A DNA stretch of 64,000 nt from VGRW01 sp041498295 (lineage in GTDB: Bacteria > Myxococcota_A > UBA9160 > SZUA-336). A program made the translations under genes and the position numbers. This document shows positions 59,923-64,000 of the stretch, piece after piece. Below the pieces are notes generated by a model. It saw only the letters and a list, made by a program, of their open reading frames with translations, was not told the origin of the DNA and ran no database searches. The DNA is taken from positions 1-64,000 of the forward strand of contig JBGQIB010000003.1 of NCBI GenBank assembly GCA_041498295.1, read 5' to 3'. Numbering within the stretch: the stretch's first letter is position 1; each line of letters begins with the position of its first letter.

Positions 59923-59950
59923 TGGAGTTCCCTTCCTACGTTGGTGTGTC

Positions 59951-60910
59951 CTATTTCGGAGCCAAGTCACGCGTCGCTTGGCGCGCATCGACGCCGAGCG
60001 GCAGGATCGCGAGCGCGGGCGTGTCGACGCCGGCGTCGATGTAGCGCTGGATGTGGGCGCGGCACTCGTCGGGCGTACCGTGCACGATCAGCTCGTCGAC
60101 GACCTCGTCGGGAATCGCGGCCACGGCGGCCTTGCGATCGCCCTTTTTCCACGCGTCCCACATCCCGGCGAGCTTCGGCCCGCGGCCGAGCCACTCGTGG
60201 AAGGCGGCATACACGGGAACGTTGAGATACGCGGCGATCGCGAACTTGGCCATGCCGCGCACTTGTTCCTTGTTCGCGTTCGGCGCGACGAAGATGCGCG
60301 CCACGATCTCCTTGTTCGCGCCGCCCTCGCGCACGAACGGCACGACCTTCTTCACGTCGTCGGCGGAGAGCCAGTTGATGATCGCGCCGTCGCCCACCCG
60401 CCCCGCGAGTCGCAGCATTCCCTGACGCAGCGCGGCGATCAGGATCTTCGGCTGCGGGTCGACCTTCACGCCCAGCCGGAAGCCGTTCACCGAGAAGCTC
60501 TCGAAGTCCTCGGTGATCTTTTCGCCCGCGAGCGCCTTGCGCAGAAACCGAACGGTGTCGCGCACGCGCTGGTACGGCTTGTTGAACGCGATGCCGTTCC
60601 AGCGCTCGACGATCACGTCCGACGACGTGCCCACGCCGACGACGAAGCGCCCCGGCGCGGCCTGGCACATCGACGCGACGCTCATCGCGAACAGACCGGG
60701 TCCGCGTGTGAATGCGGGCAGAATCGCCACGCCCAGGCGCAGGCTCGGCGCCCACACCGACGCCAGCGCGAGCGGCGTGAGCCCGTCATAGCCGCCGGCT
60801 TCCGCGGACCACACATCGGTGTAGCCCAGCTGCTCGAGCTCCTGAATCCAATCGCGCTGCTCGGCGAGTGGCACACCGTCGAGCGGAATGGTCATGCCGT
60901 AGCGCTTCAT
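59951..60910 (-). CDS. LLM-class F420-dependent oxidoreductase
   Basis: A 319-residue TIM barrel of the luciferase-like monooxygenase family, starting MKRYGMTIPLDGVPLAEQRD. Typical parts are GYTDVWSAEAGGYDGLTPLAL, SVASMCQAAPGRFVVGVGTS and HGTPDECRAHIQRYIDAGVD. F420 use is the commonest state of this branch but FMN cannot be excluded. Reads into the phosphotriesterase-like gene, suggesting a two-gene catabolic unit. Confidence 0.88.
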   Translation of the reverse strand: MKRYGMTIPLDGVPLAEQRDWIQELEQLGYTDVWSAEAGGYDGLTPLALASVWAPSLRLGVAILPAFTRGPGLFAMSVASMCQAAPGRFVVGVGTSSDVIVERWNGIAFNKPYQRVRDTVRFLRKALAGEKITEDFESFSVNGFRLGVKVDPQPKILIAALRQGMLRLAGRVGDGAIINWLSADDVKKVVPFVREGGANKEIVARIFVAPNANKEQVRGMAKFAIAAYLNVPVYAAFHEWLGRGPKLAGMWDAWKKGDRKAAVAAIPDEVVDELIVHGTPDECRAHIQRYIDAGVDTPALAILPLGVDARQATRDLAPK

Positions 60911-61008
60911 GGAGACTCCCCGCTCCTGGCCGCATGATACACGTCCCTACGCCGAGCAACTCTACGGTGATAAAGTCCGGAACGGCTTCGCGAGAGGGGA
61001 GGACGGGC

Positions 61009-61902
61009 ATGGCCGCGATGCGCGCAGTGACGGTCCTTAGGCTCGAAGACGAGCGAGAGCTCGCGTACGCCGAGTACGGCGATCCGAGCGGAACGCCGGT
61101 CATCGGCTTCCACGGCACACCGGGCTCGAGCCTGCAGATCAGCCCATTCGACGCAGCAGCGCGCGCCGAGTGCGTCCGGCTGATCGCGCCGGATCGACCT
61201 GGCTACGGACACTCGACGTACGACGCGCACCGGCGGCTCGTCGATTGGCCGCGCGATGTCGCGGAGCTCGCCGATCACCTCGGGATCGCGCGCTTCGGCA
61301 TCTTCGGCGTCTCGGGCGGCGGCCCGCATGCGGCCGTGTGCGCGCACGCGCTCGCACCGCGCCTGATCGGGGCCGCGATCGTGTCGGGTGTCGCGCCGCC
61401 GGATACGGCCGGAGTGCTCGACCACATGATGACCATGAATCGCTTGAACTTCACTCTGGCGCGCCAGTCACCGCTGCTCGTCGTTCCGTCGATGGCGCTG
61501 ATGCTCTTCATGCTGCGCCACTTCCCGGACCGCGCGCTCGACACCATGTTGCGGGGCCTGCCGGAGCCGGACCGGCGCATCTTGGCTCGCCGCGAGATCG
61601 CGGACGTGCTCATCGCAGAAGGGAAGCACGCATCGCCGACCGCGGCGCGTGCCGCGGCGCAGGACTTCTCGCTGTTCGCGCGCCCCTGGCGCTTCCGACT
61701 CGAGGACATCCCCGTGCCCGTGCACGTGTGGCACGGCGATGTCGACTTGAACGTCCCCGTGTCACACGGCCGCGCGCAGGCGGATCGCATTCCGAATGCG
61801 AAGCTCCATCTGTGTCCCAACGAGGGACACCTGCTGTTCGCCGAGCACGCGCCCGAGATCCTGCGCTGCGCTTCGGGACGCCCGGAGCTCGCGAGCGCGT
61901 GA
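61009..61902 (+). CDS. Alpha/beta hydrolase
   Basis: A 297-residue hydrolase from the ATG at 61009, preceded by a GGGGAGG ribosome site. Oxyanion region VIGFHGTPGSSLQISPFD, RPGYGHST, nucleophile elbow FGVSGGGPHAAV, acid DLNVPVSHG, histidine in PNEGHLLFAEH. Its TGA overlaps the ATG of the CoA-transferase gene (TGATG), so the two are translationally coupled. Substrate unknown. Confidence 0.9.
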   Translation: MAAMRAVTVLRLEDERELAYAEYGDPSGTPVIGFHGTPGSSLQISPFDAAARAECVRLIAPDRPGYGHSTYDAHRRLVDWPRDVAELADHLGIARFGIFGVSGGGPHAAVCAHALAPRLIGAAIVSGVAPPDTAGVLDHMMTMNRLNFTLARQSPLLVVPSMALMLFMLRHFPDRALDTMLRGLPEPDRRILARREIADVLIAEGKHASPTAARAAAQDFSLFARPWRFRLEDIPVPVHVWHGDVDLNVPVSHGRAQADRIPNAKLHLCPNEGHLLFAEHAPEILRCASGRPELASA

Positions 61903-63104
61903 TGTTGAAGGGCGTGCGCGTCGTCGAGCTCGCCGTCTGGGTCGCGGGCCCGGGCGCGGGCGGCGTGCTCGCGGACTGGGGCGCCGACGTGGTGAAAATC
62001 GAGCCGCCCGCCGGCGATCCGTGCCGCAACCTGTTCATGGCGCTCGCGGGACTCAAGGAGCCGAAGAGCCCGCCGTTCGATCTCGACAACCGCGGGAAGC
62101 GAAGCGTCGTGCTCGACACCCGGGTGCCCGAGGCGCTGGCGCTCGCGAAGCGTCTGGTCGCGGGCGCGGACGTGTTCATCACGAACCTGCGACCCGACGC
62201 GCTCGCGAAGCTCGGCCTCGATTGGGAGTCACTCGAGCCGACCTGTCCCCGGTTGGTGTACGCCAGCATCACCGGCTACGGCCTGCGCGGTCCGGAGCGC
62301 GACCGCGCGGCCTACGACGTCGGCGCGTTCTGGGCGCGCACCGGCGCGGAGCACATCATGTTTCCGACCGGCGTCGAGCCGCACGGCATCCGCGGCGGAT
62401 TCGGCGATCACGTGACTGCCCTGTCGCTGGTCTCGGGAGTCATGGCGGCGCTCTACGAGCGCGAGCGCACGGGGCGCGGACAGCGCGTCGCGACGTCGCT
62501 CATGCGCACGGGCCTGTACTGCGTCGGCTGGGACACCGGCATCCGCCTGCGCTTCGGCACCGTGGCCCCGTCGCTGCTACGCAGCGAAGCGCTGAATCCC
62601 GTCCTGAATCAGTACCGATGCCGCGAGGGGAGATGGTTCTGGCTGCTCGGGCTCGAGGCCGATCGCCACTGGCCGAAGCTCGCGCGCGCGATCGAGAAGC
62701 CGGAGCTGGGGAGTGACTCGCGCTTCGCCACGGCGCGCGACCGGCGCAAGAACGCGGCCGAGATCGTCGCGCTGCTGGACGCGACGTTCGCGACGCGCAG
62801 CCTGGCCGAGTGGGGACCGCGCTTCGACGAAGTCGATCTCTGGTGGGCACCGGTGCAGACCCAGGACGAGGTCGTCCTGGATCCGCAGGTGCGCGCGATG
62901 AACGGGATCGTCTCGGTGCCCGAGGCCGGCGGCGTCGGCGAGTTCCAGGCGGTCGCGACGCCGCTCGAGTTCTCGCGCGCCCACGTCGGCCCCCAAGGCC
63001 CACCCCCAAGACTCGGCGAGCACACGGACGCGGTGCTTGCGGAGCTCGGACTCGGGGCCGACGAGATTCGGCGGCTCCGCGAGCGGGGCGCCCTCGGCAA
63101 GTAG
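61902..63104 (+). CDS. Class III CoA-transferase (CaiB/BaiF family)
   Basis: A 400-residue protein: MLKGVRVVELAVWVAGPGA, DWGADVVKIEPPAGDPCRN, DNRGKRSVVLD, ADVFITNLRPDALAKLGLD, ITGYGLRGPERDRAAYDVGA with the catalytic aspartate at about D139, and LYERERTGRGQRV. Transfers CoA between carboxylic acids. The upstream hydrolase and downstream acylase-type gene suggest an amide or ester breakdown pathway, which is inference. Confidence 0.92.
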   Translation: MLKGVRVVELAVWVAGPGAGGVLADWGADVVKIEPPAGDPCRNLFMALAGLKEPKSPPFDLDNRGKRSVVLDTRVPEALALAKRLVAGADVFITNLRPDALAKLGLDWESLEPTCPRLVYASITGYGLRGPERDRAAYDVGAFWARTGAEHIMFPTGVEPHGIRGGFGDHVTALSLVSGVMAALYERERTGRGQRVATSLMRTGLYCVGWDTGIRLRFGTVAPSLLRSEALNPVLNQYRCREGRWFWLLGLEADRHWPKLARAIEKPELGSDSRFATARDRRKNAAEIVALLDATFATRSLAEWGPRFDEVDLWWAPVQTQDEVVLDPQVRAMNGIVSVPEAGGVGEFQAVATPLEFSRAHVGPQGPPPRLGEHTDAVLAELGLGADEIRRLRERGALGK

Positions 63105-63105
63105 C

Positions 63106-64000
63106 GTGCGCGGCTCGGTCGAGATTCTGCGCGACGAGCTGGGCATCCCGCACGTCCGCGCCGAGTCACTCGGCGGCGCGTTCTTCGGCCAGGGCTTTAC
63201 GTGCGCGCAGGATCGCCTCTGGCAGATGGAGCACGATCGGCGGCGCGCGAGCGGCCGCTGGGCGGAGGTCGTCGGTCCGATCGCCGTCGGACGCGACGCG
63301 TTTCTGCGTCGCATGGGGCTCGCGCGCTCGGCCGTTCGCGACCTGGCCGCGCTGCGCGCCGACACGCGCGAGATGTTCGACGCCTACGCGGCGGGGGTGA
63401 ACGCGTTTCTCGCCAGCGGCGCGCCGCTCCCGGCCGAGTACGCGCTCACGGGTATCTCGCCGGAGCCGTGGGAGGCGTGGCACTGCATCGCGGTCTACAA
63501 AATCCGCCACGCGTTCATGGGCCCGCTGTATCGCAAGCTCTGGCGCGGCGCGCTGCTGCGCGAGCACGGGCCGGAGCTTCTGGCGGCGATCTACGCGGGC
63601 GCGGCCGAGACACTCTCGGTGCCGCCGGGCGAGGATCACCGCGAGCCGGCGCTGCTCCCGGCCGAGCTGGCGACGGGCGTCGAAGCGCTCGGCGCCCTGG
63701 AGCCGGGCGACGGCGCCAGCAATCACTGGGCGCTCGCGGGGAGTCGCACCGCGTCCGGGAAGCCGCTCGTCGCGGGCGATCCGCACCGCCCGCTCGAGCT
63801 CCCGAACGTGTACTGGCAGAACCACGTGCGCTGCGTGGGCTTCGACGCGATCGGCCTCTCGTTCGCGGGCGTGCCGGGGTTCCCGCACTTCGGACACAAC
63901 GCGCAGGTCGCCTGGTGCATCACGCACGGCATGGCCGACGATCAGGATCTCTTCGTCGAGCGACTCGGCGCGCGCGAGCTGGCGCTGGCGGAGCGGCGAA
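63106..64000 (+). CDS. Penicillin acylase-family Ntn hydrolase, 5' part
   Basis: Starts at a GTG one base after the CoA-transferase TAG and runs off the window (about 298 codons seen). It reads SVEILRDELGIPHVRAESLG at the start, and AQDRLWQMEHDRRRASGRWAE, features of the alpha part. The autocatalytic cleavage and nucleophile serine is in DGASNHWALAGSRTASGKPL. No signal peptide is visible, so a cytoplasmic member is possible. The end of the beta part is missing. Amide or N-acyl-homoserine-lactone hydrolysis is a family possibility. Confidence 0.88.
   Translation, partial: MRGSVEILRDELGIPHVRAESLGGAFFGQGFTCAQDRLWQMEHDRRRASGRWAEVVGPIAVGRDAFLRRMGLARSAVRDLAALRADTREMFDAYAAGVNAFLASGAPLPAEYALTGISPEPWEAWHCIAVYKIRHAFMGPLYRKLWRGALLREHGPELLAAIYAGAAETLSVPPGEDHREPALLPAELATGVEALGALEPGDGASNHWALAGSRTASGKPLVAGDPHRPLELPNVYWQNHVRCVGFDAIGLSFAGVPGFPHFGHNAQVAWCITHGMADDQDLFVERLGARELALAERR

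Noticed and set aside
1..64000. CRISPR arrays, tRNA and rRNA genes
   Set aside because: No regular short repeats with spacers were seen, and no tRNA or rRNA sequence was recognised on reading; a tRNAscan or rRNA model search would be needed to be sure.

Overview
The window is a very GC-rich bacterial chromosome segment of about 64 kb. It is densely packed, with many 4-base ATGA/GTGA overlaps between genes and strongly GC-biased third codon positions. Several lipoproteins, three periplasmic HtrA proteases and a PEP-CTERM-type surface protein point to a Gram-negative cell. The repertoire (F420-type luciferase-like oxidoreductase, phosphotriesterase-like protein, acyl-CoA dehydrogenase, class III CoA-transferase, many alpha/beta hydrolases, Ser/Thr kinase with FHA protein) suits an uncultured Myxococcota, Desulfobacterota or Binatota-like lineage. 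This placement is inference; no rRNA or tRNA gene was recognised to fix it.

Bases 1-20,800 are mostly housekeeping: a PAS protein fragment, ligA, rsmI, yraN, then a minus-strand operon rpsP-khpA-rimM-trmD-rplS that ends in a membrane-anchored SMC/YhaN-like protein without a recognisable P-loop. A DciA-like gene, a Ycf46-like AAA ATPase broken by an internal deletion, tsaC-purD-alr, thiS-thiG-thiE, galK and three HtrA/DegP-type proteases follow.

Bases 20,800-31,100 hold a TetR/SDR pair bracketed by a perfect 52-bp inverted repeat, fatty-acid genes (acyl-CoA dehydrogenase, enoyl-CoA hydratase), an alkyl-DHAP-synthase-like flavoprotein divergent from a PlsC-type acyltransferase (possible ether-lipid synthesis), an alpha/beta hydrolase, and an FHA protein with a membrane Ser/Thr kinase.

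Bases 31,100-45,900 are rich in hydrolases and esterases, with an ArsR unit preceded by a clear palindrome, a decayed cupin gene, a MAPEG protein, a PEP-CTERM protein, and a module of SxtJ-like protein, NodU-type carbamoyltransferase, DUF5989 and SGNH hydrolase, with a convergent methyltransferase.

Bases 46,500-54,300 are the most plastic part: an IS66 remnant with its right terminal repeat, a DUF6188-like small gene (candidate immunity), a secreted RHS-repeat protein whose toxin-like C-terminal tail now lies out of frame, a frameshifted FlgD-like gene, and a TolB-like gene cut head-to-head by a second rhs fragment. Codon use in the RHS/DUF6188 part is visibly less GC-rich than around it.

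Bases 54,300-64,000 return to intact genes: sulfatase, nucleotide cyclase, DoxX protein, B12-type radical SAM protein, phosphotriesterase-like protein, F420-type oxidoreductase, alpha/beta hydrolase, CoA-transferase, and a penicillin-acylase-family gene that runs off the end.

At least five loci (AAA ATPase, cupin, RHS tail, FlgD-like, TolB-like) carry deletions, frameshifts or junctions. Some may be assembly errors, so raw reads should be checked before treating them as biology.
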